Shown here in pieces: positions 1 through 7,182 of a stretch of 19,614 nt of DNA. The stretch is from positions 1 to 19,614 of the forward strand of contig CAUZDT010000022.1 of the NCBI GenBank assembly GCA_963578705.1, given 5' to 3'. The notes beneath the pieces are model-generated. The model saw only the letters and a program-made list of their open reading frames with translations, was not told where the DNA came from and searched no databases. The DNA comes from UBA8886 sp963578705. Lineage in GTDB: Archaea > Thermoplasmatota > Poseidoniia > MGIII > CG-Epi1. Position 1 is the first letter of the stretch. Each line of letters starts with the position of its first letter. The translations under genes were made by a program, and so were the position numbers.

Positions 1-4
1 TGGC

Positions 5-14
5 TTTTTATAAA
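5..14 (+). promoter_or_regulatory. TATA box of the nfeD-SPFH operon
   Basis: The AT-rich string ttttataaa at the start of the window is centred about 24 nt before the GTG at 34. That is the normal distance from an archaeal TATA box to the transcription start, so the transcript probably begins at or next to the start codon and is leaderless. There is no Shine-Dalgarno in between. The upstream flank is cut by the window edge, so a BRE cannot be judged. Confidence 0.6.
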
Positions 15-33
15 ACCCTCTACTTGTCATTAT

Positions 34-486
34 GTGGAACTGACTGGCAACACCCTTGGCTATGCTTTCATCGTACTGGGCATCCTGCTCTTCGTCTTCG
101 AGACCTTCCATCCCGGCTTCCTGCTGGCGGTGCCGGCGACGGTGCTGCTGGTAATTGGGTTGCTGCTGCTGGTCGCGCCCGATATTGTCAACAGCTGGCT
201 GGCGCTGCCGATCGTGCTCGGCGTGGGGCTGGTAACCTTCTATTTCACCCTGCAATTCTACCAGTCGCTGGCGCCGCCCGATACGCCTCCTACCGGGTCG
301 CTGAGGTTACACATCGGCAAGGAGGGCAAGGTTACTCGCGCGGTCGTGGCGGGAACCATCGAAGGCAAAATCCGGCTTGGAACCGAGGTGTTCCGTGCCG
401 ATTCCAGCACAGACATTCCTGAGGGAGGTCTGGTCAGGGTCACCGGCGCTGACGGGATACACCTTATAGTGGAACTAACTGAATAA
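34..486 (+). CDS. nfeD: NfeD-like membrane protein (short form, no protease domain)
   Basis: This 150-residue protein has three hydrophobic segments (about residues 8-25, 28-46 and 53-72) and then a soluble beta-rich domain (about 90-148) resembling the NfeD C-terminal OB fold. NfeD proteins partner SPFH/stomatin proteins and are thought to help organise or control membrane microdomains. The pairing with the SPFH gene 10 nt downstream is the classic arrangement. The N-terminal ClpP-like serine protease domain of long NfeD proteins (such as the Pyrococcus protease that cleaves its stomatin) is absent, so a structural role is more likely than a proteolytic one. GTG at 34 is chosen because the ATG two bases upstream hits a stop after three codons, and because the TATA box lies 24 nt before 34. 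The fold assignment is by pattern. Confidence 0.85.
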   Translation: MELTGNTLGYAFIVLGILLFVFETFHPGFLLAVPATVLLVIGLLLLVAPDIVNSWLALPIVLGVGLVTFYFTLQFYQSLAPPDTPPTGSLRLHIGKEGKVTRAVVAGTIEGKIRLGTEVFRADSSTDIPEGGLVRVTGADGIHLIVELTE

Positions 487-496
487 GGAGAAAAAG

Positions 497-1696
497 ATGA
501 AAATAGAGAAACTGTATGTGGCGGCCTGCACGGCCCTGATGGCCCTGCTGGCCATCCCCCTTGCTGCTGCTGATAGTCATGACAAGGATGGAGGGGGTGG
601 CTGGGGATTCCTCATCTTCGCATTCTTCATCCTGTTCGCGCTGACTATCGTAGTCCTGTTCGCGGTTATCCGACAGATTAACGCGTACGAGATTGGCGTA
701 AGGCTGCGACTTGGAAAATACAAGGACCTGCTCAACCCGGGCTGGAATTTCGTGATTCCATTCTTGGACCAGGTCATCATGGTTGACCTGCGGACGCAGG
801 TGCTGGACGTCCCGCGACAGGAGGTCATTACCAAGGACAATTCGCCCACGATGGTCGACGCGGTCATCTACTTCCGGGTCGCTGACGGGAAGCGCTCGGT
901 CCTCGAGGTGACAAGCTACCGGCAGGCGATTATCAACATGGCGCAGACCACGCTGAGGGCGGTCATCGGCGACATGGAGCTGGACCAGGTGCTCTCGAAC
1001 CGCGACAAGATTAACATCGGCCTGCGCGACCGACTTGACGTTGAGACCGACAAATGGGGCGTCAAGGTCGAGAACGTCGAGATTCGCGAAGTGGACCCGT
1101 CGCCCAACGTCAAGCAGGCGATGGAGGACCAGACCGCGGCCGAGCGCAACCGACGCGCCAACATCCTGCGCGCCGACGGTGACAAGCGCGCCGCCATCCT
1201 GAACGCCGAGGGCGACAAGCAGTCGCGCATCCTGGAGGCCGAGGGGCTGCGGCAGGCGCAGATTCTCGAGGCGCAGGGACAGCGGACCGCGCACATTCTG
1301 CAGCAGCAGGGCGAGGCACAGGGGCTGCGCATCATCTCGATGGGCGCCGCCGCGCTGGACTCGAAGGCGCTTACGGTACTGAGCCTGGATACGCTGAAGA
1401 ACCTGGGTGCTGGCGCATCGACGAAGTTCGTGCTACCGTTCGAGATTACCCGACTGATAGAGGGCGCCGCCGAATATGTCGGCGCGGCACGCGCAACCCC
1501 CGACAAGGAAATCTCGCAAGTGGCTGACGTCGAAAAGGCGCTCGGCGCAGCGGACGATATTCTCGGCCCGATTCCAACGGCCGAGGAGATGGCCAATGAA
1601 ATGCAGGCCATCAAGGACGAGGTTACGACTGCCGCGATACACTCGACGGCTTCCACCGAAACCCCCAAAGAACTGGGCGAGTTGCCGGAAGAGTAA
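497..1696 (+). CDS. SPFH/band 7 family protein (paraslipin/stomatin-like)
   Basis: This 399-residue protein starts with a hydrophobic signal-like segment (about 5-25). A Gly-rich spacer and a strong membrane segment (about 36-58) follow. The SPFH core comes next, with typical strings such as NAYEIGVRLRLGK, NPGWNFVIPFLDQ and DVPRQEVITKDN. After it comes a long charged helical region with repeated ILxAEGDKQ/ILEAxGxRxA units (about 215-285), the oligomerising coiled coil of paraslipins. The C-terminal tail, rich in Ala, Glu and Thr, is variable. These proteins form large membrane-anchored rings and partner NfeD, encoded just upstream. A good Shine-Dalgarno (aaggag, 485-490) sits 6 nt before the ATG, so this internal operon gene uses SD initiation. 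Two hydrophobic N-terminal segments rather than one are slightly unusual. Confidence 0.92.
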   Translation: MKIEKLYVAACTALMALLAIPLAAADSHDKDGGGGWGFLIFAFFILFALTIVVLFAVIRQINAYEIGVRLRLGKYKDLLNPGWNFVIPFLDQVIMVDLRTQVLDVPRQEVITKDNSPTMVDAVIYFRVADGKRSVLEVTSYRQAIINMAQTTLRAVIGDMELDQVLSNRDKINIGLRDRLDVETDKWGVKVENVEIREVDPSPNVKQAMEDQTAAERNRRANILRADGDKRAAILNAEGDKQSRILEAEGLRQAQILEAQGQRTAHILQQQGEAQGLRIISMGAAALDSKALTVLSLDTLKNLGAGASTKFVLPFEITRLIEGAAEYVGAARATPDKEISQVADVEKALGAADDILGPIPTAEEMANEMQAIKDEVTTAAIHSTASTETPKELGELPEE

Positions 1697-1721
1697 TCCC
1701 CCCCACGGCGGATGGCGCGGC

Positions 1722-3290
1722 GTGGAACCGCTCGCACACGAAGGGCTGGGTCGCCTGCTGGAGCTGCACGGCCGCTACACGCCGCTAGCGCTGGGCGCCG
1801 ATAGCGGCACGAAGCTGCTTCCCGAGAAGGCGCTGGGCGACGGCGGTGCGCTGAAGCTCGGCCGCCGCAAGCTGGCGTTGCCGCCGCAGCCGCTCGGCCG
1901 CGACACGGCACAGGCGCCATTCCTGGCGCTCTCCGACGACGTCGCGGTGCTCGACGGCGGCGCGTCGCACAACCCACGGCAGCTGCTCGCGGCGCTGGCG
2001 GCGGCGCGCGAGGAGGCGGGCTGGCGCCGGCTGCTCTACACCCCCGCGGTCGAGCCGGCCGAGATGCCGCTGCTCACCTGCCTGGGGGTGGACCTGTTTG
2101 ACTCGCTCGCGGCTGAATTGCACGGCGCGGCCGGTTTCCGGCTCGAACAGGGCGACTGGATTCCCGACGGGGGCGCGACCGCCGCGGGCAACCGCAAGGC
2201 GCTCGCGGGCTGGCTCGGCCGCATCCGCAGCGCGCTGGAACAGGGACGGCTGCGTGAGCTGGTCGAGCGCACCGCGCTGCACAATCCGCGTGTGGCGCAG
2301 TTGCTGCACCACTCGCGCGACCTGCTCGCGACCCGGGGCGCGCGCCGCGCGGTCGAAATCCGCGCCGGCGCGCTCTCGCTGGGGCATCCGGCCGTCACCG
2401 AATGGCGGCGTAATCTCGAACGCTTCGCACCGCCCGCCGCGGAGATGGTGCTGCTGCTGCTGCCCTGTTCGGCGCGCAAGCCATATCACTGGAGCGCGAC
2501 ACACCGCCGTTTCCACCGCACGCTGCGCGAGCTGGACAACTGGCTGGCGCTGCACGTCGTGTCGGTGACCAGCCCGCTGGGACTGGTACCGCGCGAGCTG
2601 GAGATGCTCCACCCCGCGGCACACTACGATGTCGGCGTAACCGGCTACTGGGACGCCAACGAAGCGGCGATGTTTGGCCGCCAGCTGGAACGGCTGCGCC
2701 CTGAAGACAGGTATAAAAAAGCAATAGTGCACGCTGGCTCCGCTTCCGGACTGCTGGCGGAGCTGCTGCAGGAGCGCGGGGTGGAGGTGCTGGAAACCGA
2801 TGCAGAGAGGCCTGCGTCCGGCGCTGGTCTCGCTGCGCTGGGCGCCGCGTGCCGCACCGCGCTGCGCGGCGTCGCGTCGCTCTCCGGCCGTGACCGCTCG
2901 CGCGGCGAAGCGGCCGGGCTGGCACGGGTCCAGTTCGGCGAACTGGCGGAGCCGCTGCTCGCCGCGTCGGTGCAGGGGCGCTGGCCGCGGCTGCGGCTCG
3001 ACGGGCTGGCCAACTTCTCGCCGCGCATCGGCGGCTTCGCGCTCACACGCAATGGCGCTGCCGCGCTGGCGGCGGCGGGCGGGCCGGTCGTCGAGGCGGC
3101 CGAGTTCAAGCTGCGCGGCGACCTGTTCGCCGCCGGCGTCATTGGCACACGCGGCGAGTTCCGCAATGGCGAGCAGGTGGCGGTCGAGCAGGGCGGCGAA
3201 ATCACCGCGGCCGGGGTCGCCCGCATGGCACCCGGTGAGATGGTCGCGATGGAGCGGGGGCTGGCGGTGGAGGTGCGGAACCGTGGCTGA
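1722..3290 (+). CDS. arcS: Archaeosine synthase ArcS (preQ0-tRNA lysine-adding subunit)
   Basis: This 522-residue protein carries the ArcS hallmark PCSARKPYHWSATHRRF at residues 248-264. Before it is a degenerate TGT-like region (about 1-210) and after it a C-terminal PUA RNA-binding domain (about 460-520, ending EMVAMERGLAVEVRNRG). ArcS joins lysine to the preQ0 base at position 15 of archaeal tRNA; RaSEA then cleaves the adduct to archaeosine. The next gene encodes RaSEA and overlaps by 8 nt, so the pathway context is decisive. GTG at 1722 is chosen because it is the first in-frame start after the SPFH stop and begins the conserved VEPLxxEGLGRL stretch; the nearby ATG at 1712 is out of frame. 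A weak AT patch (gtaatc, 1693-1698) lies 26 nt upstream and might be a minor promoter. The base-exchange enzyme TgtA is not in the window. Confidence 0.92.
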   Translation: MEPLAHEGLGRLLELHGRYTPLALGADSGTKLLPEKALGDGGALKLGRRKLALPPQPLGRDTAQAPFLALSDDVAVLDGGASHNPRQLLAALAAAREEAGWRRLLYTPAVEPAEMPLLTCLGVDLFDSLAAELHGAAGFRLEQGDWIPDGGATAAGNRKALAGWLGRIRSALEQGRLRELVERTALHNPRVAQLLHHSRDLLATRGARRAVEIRAGALSLGHPAVTEWRRNLERFAPPAAEMVLLLLPCSARKPYHWSATHRRFHRTLRELDNWLALHVVSVTSPLGLVPRELEMLHPAAHYDVGVTGYWDANEAAMFGRQLERLRPEDRYKKAIVHAGSASGLLAELLQERGVEVLETDAERPASGAGLAALGAACRTALRGVASLSGRDRSRGEAAGLARVQFGELAEPLLAASVQGRWPRLRLDGLANFSPRIGGFALTRNGAAALAAAGGPVVEAAEFKLRGDLFAAGVIGTRGEFRNGEQVAVEQGGEITAAGVARMAPGEMVAMERGLAVEVRNRG

Positions 3291-4323
3291 CGCCTTCGCC
3301 GAGTTCGTCAACGCCGCCAAGCAAGAGCCGGCGGCGCATCCGCTCGACCAGCCGGTCGCGACCTGGACCGAGCGCGAAGTGCTCGACGGGGAACAGATCG
3401 AGGCGGGGGTCGCCATCCTGCGCACGCGCGGCTGCTACTGGTCGATTCGCGAAGGGTGCGCGATGTGCGGCTACTTCAACGACACCGTCCCCGGCGGCGT
3501 CTCGACCGAGGCGCTGCTGGCGCAGTGGGCGCAGGTGCTGCCGCACCTGGCGGGGAAGCGCTACGCCAAGATTTACACGTCAGGTTCGTTCCTGGACCCG
3601 ACCGAGGTGCCGCTCGATTTTGCCGCGCAAGCGATGGCCGGAATGCACGCGGCCGGTGTCGAGAAGGTACTGGTCGAGTCGCTGCCCGAGTTCGTCCACG
3701 CGCGCCACATGGATTACGGCGACGCGCCGGCGCTCGAAGTCGCCATCGGGCTCGAGTCGGCGACGCCGCTGGTGCTCGACAAGTGCGTCAACAAGCGGCT
3801 GAAGTGGGGTGGCTTCACGCGCGCCTGCGTGAACGCTCGCGCCGCCGGTGCGAGCGTCAAGGCGTATGTGCTGCTCAAACCGCCGTTCCTAAACGAGGCG
3901 CAGGCCATCGACGACGCAGTCGCGTCAATCGAGCGCGCGGCGCCGCACGTCGACAAGGTCTCGTTGAATCCGGTCAACGTCCAGCGAAATACGGTCGTCG
4001 AGCGGCTCTTCCGGCGGGGCGAATGGAGCGCGCCGTGGCTCTGGTCCGTCGTCGAGGTCCTGCGCCGCACGCGGGAATGCGGCGTGCGCGTCTACTCCGA
4101 CCCGACCGGCGGCGGGACGCAGCGCGGCGCGCACAACTGCGGCGAGTGCGATCAGGCGCTGCTCGACGCGCTGACCGAACACCGGCTCGGCGGCGCAATG
4201 CCGGCGGCCGCGTGCGACTGCCGCGGCCGCTGGAAGGCGCTGTTGGCGCAGGGTGGGGTGCGGCGCGATGGCGCGGAGCCGCGGGGATACCGGCGCGGAT
4301 TCCGGGGCGGCAGGGGTTTTTAA
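3283..4323 (+). CDS. raSEA: RaSEA, radical SAM enzyme for archaeosine formation
   Basis: This 346-residue radical SAM protein has the cluster motif GCYWSIREGCAMCGYFND. The cysteines are C51, C59 and C62 (C-x7-C-x2-C), the spacing of the Elp3/MiaB-like archaeal family that includes RaSEA rather than the common CxxxCxxC. Core strings KIYTSGSF, EVAIGLES and VSLNPVNVQRNT fit the TIM-barrel. A later cysteine-rich tail (HNCGECD, then AACDCRGRW) may bind a metal or RNA. RaSEA converts the lysine adduct made by ArcS on G15 of tRNA to archaeosine. The GTG at 3283 lies within the last 8 nt of arcS, which implies translational coupling and roughly matched amounts of the two partners. The C-terminus is Arg/Gly-rich (GYRRGFRGGRG), suited to tRNA contact. 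Confidence 0.9.
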   Translation: MADAFAEFVNAAKQEPAAHPLDQPVATWTEREVLDGEQIEAGVAILRTRGCYWSIREGCAMCGYFNDTVPGGVSTEALLAQWAQVLPHLAGKRYAKIYTSGSFLDPTEVPLDFAAQAMAGMHAAGVEKVLVESLPEFVHARHMDYGDAPALEVAIGLESATPLVLDKCVNKRLKWGGFTRACVNARAAGASVKAYVLLKPPFLNEAQAIDDAVASIERAAPHVDKVSLNPVNVQRNTVVERLFRRGEWSAPWLWSVVEVLRRTRECGVRVYSDPTGGGTQRGAHNCGECDQALLDALTEHRLGGAMPAAACDCRGRWKALLAQGGVRRDGAEPRGYRRGFRGGRGF

Positions 4324-4325
4324 CC
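4316..4325 (+). promoter_or_regulatory. TATA-like element before the DUF1616 gene
   Basis: The string gtttttaacc spans the stop codon of the RaSEA gene and is centred 25-26 nt before the ATG at 4346. This is the spacing expected for a leaderless archaeal transcript. It suggests an internal promoter, so the membrane-protein and pth2 pair can be transcribed apart from the archaeosine genes. Confidence 0.5.
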
Positions 4326-4345
4326 GCCACAGCGTGGCGCGGCCA

Positions 4346-5203
4346 ATGCGGGAGCTGGTGCTGCGGCCGGTAGTCTGGGTGCTCGACTTGGTCTACGCGC
4401 TCACTTCCGATGATGAGGAAGTGCCGTCGCTCTGGGTGCCCTTCTTCGGGCTGATAACCGTCATCGGGGCGATTGGCGGCTGGCAACAGCACGATTTCGT
4501 CAACCTGCGCGTCATCTACGGGCTGCTGCTGGTGCTGTTCCTGCCGGGCTACACGCTGATAATGGCGATGTTCCCGCGCAAGAACGAACTCGACGAGGAG
4601 TTCGACACACTCTACCGCGTCACGCTGGGGATGGCGATGTCCATCTGCGTCGTGATTCTCATCGGCTTCGTGCTCGGCAACCCCGGGCTCGGCAACGCCC
4701 CAGCCTGGAAGGGGGTCTCCGATGGTGAGAAGGGGTACTTCCAGACTGCCTTCGTCGCGACTTCGTTGCTCGCCGCGAGCGCCCTGTTTTTCGCCATCGG
4801 CTGGTATCGCGGTGCCTACCCGTGGCTCGCGAACGTGCATCCGGCGCTGGCGCGCGCGCCGCCCGGCTTCCGCATCGAGGCGGAGCTGGCGGTCGCCGGG
4901 AAAATCATCCCAGCCGAGCTACTCGAGATGGAGGGGCTGCAGCACGACCGGCACAACGTCAAACGCAAGCTGGAGGAATTCGAGCGGCGCGAGCGGGTCG
5001 GCAGCCCAATGATGCGCAACTATTACGAGAAAAAGCGCAAGACGCTGCTGGCCGACCTGGCCGACATCGACGCGCGGCTGGCGGAGCTGGAGCAGGCGCT
5101 GAACCCTGCTGCACCGGGCGAAGGACTGGCGCACGAGGTGCAGTCAGTCGACCCGGGCGGCGAGACCGATTCGGCTCGCGACGGCGCGGCCGACGAGGAG
5201 TAG
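4346..5203 (+). CDS. DUF1616-family membrane protein with coiled-coil tail
   Basis: This 285-residue protein has four predicted membrane segments (about 29-47, 54-76, 91-111 and 131-152). The signature LRVIYGLLLVLFLPGYTL, followed by the charged loop PRKNELDEEFDTLYR and then LGMAMSI, is typical of DUF1616, an archaeal family of unknown function. From residue 165 on it is soluble and strongly helical, with KRKLEEFERRERVGSPM and KKRKTLLADLADIDARLAELEQ forming a probable coiled-coil hairpin. The tail is acidic. ATG 4346 is preferred over the in-frame GTG at 4334 because the TATA-like element sits 25 nt before it. The stop abuts the start of pth2 with no gap. The function is unknown; the tail suggests a cytosolic partner. 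Confidence 0.78.
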   Translation: MRELVLRPVVWVLDLVYALTSDDEEVPSLWVPFFGLITVIGAIGGWQQHDFVNLRVIYGLLLVLFLPGYTLIMAMFPRKNELDEEFDTLYRVTLGMAMSICVVILIGFVLGNPGLGNAPAWKGVSDGEKGYFQTAFVATSLLAASALFFAIGWYRGAYPWLANVHPALARAPPGFRIEAELAVAGKIIPAELLEMEGLQHDRHNVKRKLEEFERRERVGSPMMRNYYEKKRKTLLADLADIDARLAELEQALNPAAPGEGLAHEVQSVDPGGETDSARDGAADEE

Positions 5204-5557
5204 ATGGAGCGCAAGCTAGTCATCGCCGTGCGGGGCGACCTGAAGCTGTCGCGCGGTAAGCTGGCAGCGCAGGTGGCACACGCCGCGGTGAGTTGTGCCT
5301 TGCGCGCGCAGAAGCACGGCCGGCGCGAATTCCGCGCCTGGTTTGACGAGGGGCAGCGCAAGGTCACCGTACGCGTTCCCGATGAAGCGGCGCTGCACAT
5401 ACTCCAGGCTGACGCGCGCGCGGCGGGGTTGACGACCGCACTGGTGCGTGATGCGGGGCGCACCGAGCTCGCCGCGGGAACGGTCACCTGTCTCGGGCTC
5501 GGCCCGGCGGGCGAGGCGGAGCTGGACCCGCTGACGGGCGAACTATCGCTATTGTAG
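5204..5557 (+). CDS. pth2: Peptidyl-tRNA hydrolase, Pth2 (archaeal/eukaryotic type)
   Basis: This 117-residue protein matches Pth2 over its full length. It opens with KLVIAVRGDLKLSRGKLAAQ and continues with VAHAAV (conserved catalytic His and Lys region). The middle has GQRKVTVRV, and the end has the signature DAGRTELAAGT followed by the GLGPAGEAELDPLTG segment. The enzyme releases tRNA from peptidyl-tRNAs that drop off ribosomes. The ATG directly follows the TAG of the DUF1616 gene, and the gaggag of that gene's last codons can act as Shine-Dalgarno. Together with ArcS and RaSEA it puts three tRNA-related genes in one transcription unit. The gene faces the SDR gene with only 3 nt between their stop codons. 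Confidence 0.95.
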   Translation: MERKLVIAVRGDLKLSRGKLAAQVAHAAVSCALRAQKHGRREFRAWFDEGQRKVTVRVPDEAALHILQADARAAGLTTALVRDAGRTELAAGTVTCLGLGPAGEAELDPLTGELSLL

Positions 5558-5560
5558 TGG

Positions 5561-6346
5561 TCAGTCACGCGGCACGATGCGCTTTGCCTCGCGATACATG
5601 ATGCGACGGAAGATCCACGGCAGCCGATCGTGCGCCCAGAGGAAGAAGCGGTTGCGCAACCCCGGAATCACCAGTGGCTTGCGTTTCCACGCGCCACGCA
5701 ACCCGGCGCGCGCGACGGTGGCGGCAGGCTGCATGAAGCTACTGAGCCCGTCGTGTCGCTCGAACGAGGCGTGGTTCTGGAACTCGGTATCGGTGCCGCC
5801 AGGGCAGAGGCAGGTCACGGTGATGTTGTGCTGCTTCAGGTCGTAACCGCTCGCTTCGGACCACCCCTGCAATGCGTGCTTGCTCGCAACGTAAGCCGAA
5901 ACGCCCGGGATTCCCATGTGGCCCACGATGGAGGCGACGTTCAGGATGCGGCCGTCCCCCTGCGACTTCATCGCCGGGATGGTCTCCAGCGTCGCTTCGA
6001 TGACCGCCATGAAGTTGACCTGCATCTGCCGCGCGACCGCTTCGGTCGTCTGCTCGTCGGCCTTCACCAGCTCGCCGTAGCCGGCGTTGTTGACCAGCAG
6101 GTCAAGCCGCCCCGCGGCGTCGAGCACCTGCTTTACCAACCGCGCACCGGCGCCCACTTCCGCGAGGTCCGCCACGAGCGGCGTGATGCGGCCGGCGGGG
6201 AACTCGGCGGCGAGCTGCGCCAGCCGCTGCTCGCGTCGCGCCGAGGCGAAGACCTGCGCTCCGGCATCGGCCAGCTGCCGCGCCATTTCGAGGCCGATAC
6301 CCGATGAGGCACCGGTCACCAGCGCCACCTGCCCGTCCCAGTTCAT
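5561..6346 (-). CDS. Short-chain dehydrogenase/reductase (classical SDR)
   Basis: This 261-residue protein is a complete classical SDR. The glycine-rich cofactor motif TGASSGIG is at 11-18, NNAG at 86-89, the structural Asn at 111, the catalytic Ser at 139 (NVASIVG), Tyr152 and Lys156 (YVASK), and PGGTDTEF follows at 182-189. ARRE at 37-40 after the second strand suggests preference for NADP(H). The C-terminus is basic and aromatic (FFLWAHDRLPWIFRRIMYREAKR), like SDRs that sit near membranes and act on lipids, but the substrate cannot be told. The start at 6346 is the Met just before the first beta strand. Longer versions would run through the divergent promoter. It may be a bacterial acquisition, since the nearest relatives of this subtype are mostly bacterial (inference). 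Confidence 0.9.
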   Translation of the reverse strand: MNWDGQVALVTGASSGIGLEMARQLADAGAQVFASARREQRLAQLAAEFPAGRITPLVADLAEVGAGARLVKQVLDAAGRLDLLVNNAGYGELVKADEQTTEAVARQMQVNFMAVIEATLETIPAMKSQGDGRILNVASIVGHMGIPGVSAYVASKHALQGWSEASGYDLKQHNITVTCLCPGGTDTEFQNHASFERHDGLSSFMQPAATVARAGLRGAWKRKPLVIPGLRNRFFLWAHDRLPWIFRRIMYREAKRIVPRD

Positions 6347-6368
6347 GCGGCCACAGCAGGGCGATAAG

Positions 6369-6377
6369 GCTTTATGC
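6369..6377. promoter_or_regulatory. Shared divergent TATA-like element (SDR / zinc-ribbon gene)
   Basis: The nonamer gctttatgc is nearly symmetric. It is centred about 25 nt before the plus-strand ATG at 6398 and about 27 nt before the minus-strand start at 6346. Both distances suit leaderless archaeal transcription. Only 51 nt separate the two start codons and no other AT-rich string is present, so one TATA-like element probably serves both directions. Confidence 0.5.
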
Positions 6378-6397
6378 TTGCGGCGAATCGCAGCATG

Positions 6398-7177
6398 ATG
6401 GGGCTTTTCCGTCGCAAGAAGGAAAAAGATAAGTTCGACTACTCGGACGAAACCAAGGAAGTCTTCGCCGAGCGCGAATCGTTTTACGCCCGCATGCGCA
6501 AGCAACTGGGGGGGTCGGCCGAGAATCCCGAGCTGGCAAAGCTCGAGCAGGATGACCGGCAGGCGGACGCCGCGGCGCTCGTCGATACGGGCGACTTCAA
6601 TCCCTACGTCCAGGGTACCGAAAAGCCGTTCCAGTGCGACAGCTGCGGCACCCGCTTCCAGCAACGGGCGGGTCGCTGCGAGCAGTGTGGCGGCAGCGTC
6701 CTGCGCGCCGAGGAGATAGCCGAGGCCGCAAAGGTGCCCGGGGCGAGCAGCCCGGCAGCGGAGCCGCAAAAGTCACAGCAGGACGATTTCGTCTGCGTGG
6801 CGTGCGGCAAGGGATTCCACGAAAAATGGAGCCGCTCACCCTGCTGCGGGCAGGAGATGCAGCCGCGCGACAGCCCTGATACGGCACCCGAGACACACGA
6901 AACCTTCGAACCTTCGACGAGCACCGAAATTGACCCTCTGGCGGGGCTGCTCGACGACGGCGATGCCGAAGTTGCGCCGCCCGAGGAGGCCCCGGAGAAA
7001 GAGACGGTTGAGAAAGAAATCGAAACCGCCATCCGCGAAGTGGGCGACGGCGAGATGACCGATTTCGGTGCGAGCAAGGGCAAGGCCACCGGCCCGCAGA
7101 AGCGCATTACGCGCGCGGAAGCGAAGCCGAAGAAGCGACGCGTGAAGCGGGTCATCAAGCGCAAGAAGCGGAAGTAG
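6398..7177 (+). CDS. Double zinc-ribbon protein of unknown function
   Basis: This 259-residue hydrophilic protein has no recognised full-length family. It starts with a basic patch (GLFRRKKEKDK) and an acidic helical part. A first zinc ribbon follows, with cysteines 80, 83, 94 and 97 (CDSCG and CEQCGG). A second has cysteines 133, 136, 149 and 150 (CVACG and CCG). A long acidic, low-complexity linker leads to a very basic C-terminal tail (KPKKRRVKRVIKRKKRK), suggesting nucleic-acid or ribosome binding. Starts at 6374 and 6395 are also in frame. The one at 6398 is preferred because the TATA-like element is 25 nt before it and because 6374 lies inside that element. It sits 5 nt before the signal peptidase gene and is likely co-transcribed with it. 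Zinc binding is inferred from the cysteine pattern. Confidence 0.75.
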   Translation: MGLFRRKKEKDKFDYSDETKEVFAERESFYARMRKQLGGSAENPELAKLEQDDRQADAAALVDTGDFNPYVQGTEKPFQCDSCGTRFQQRAGRCEQCGGSVLRAEEIAEAAKVPGASSPAAEPQKSQQDDFVCVACGKGFHEKWSRSPCCGQEMQPRDSPDTAPETHETFEPSTSTEIDPLAGLLDDGDAEVAPPEEAPEKETVEKEIETAIREVGDGEMTDFGASKGKATGPQKRITRAEAKPKKRRVKRVIKRKKRK

Positions 7178-7182
7178 CTGCG

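Noticed and set aside
916..1977. A 353-codon minus-strand frame across the SPFH end and arcS start
   Set aside because: Arg/Ser/Ala-rich shadow that crosses two real genes on the other strand.
1785..3425. A 546-codon minus-strand frame opposite arcS and the start of raSEA
   Set aside because: Low-complexity Arg/Ala/Gln product, no start signal, and the opposite strand has two solid genes.
6374..6397. An earlier ATG for the zinc-ribbon protein
   Set aside because: This ATG is part of the TATA-like element; the one at 6398 has proper promoter distance.
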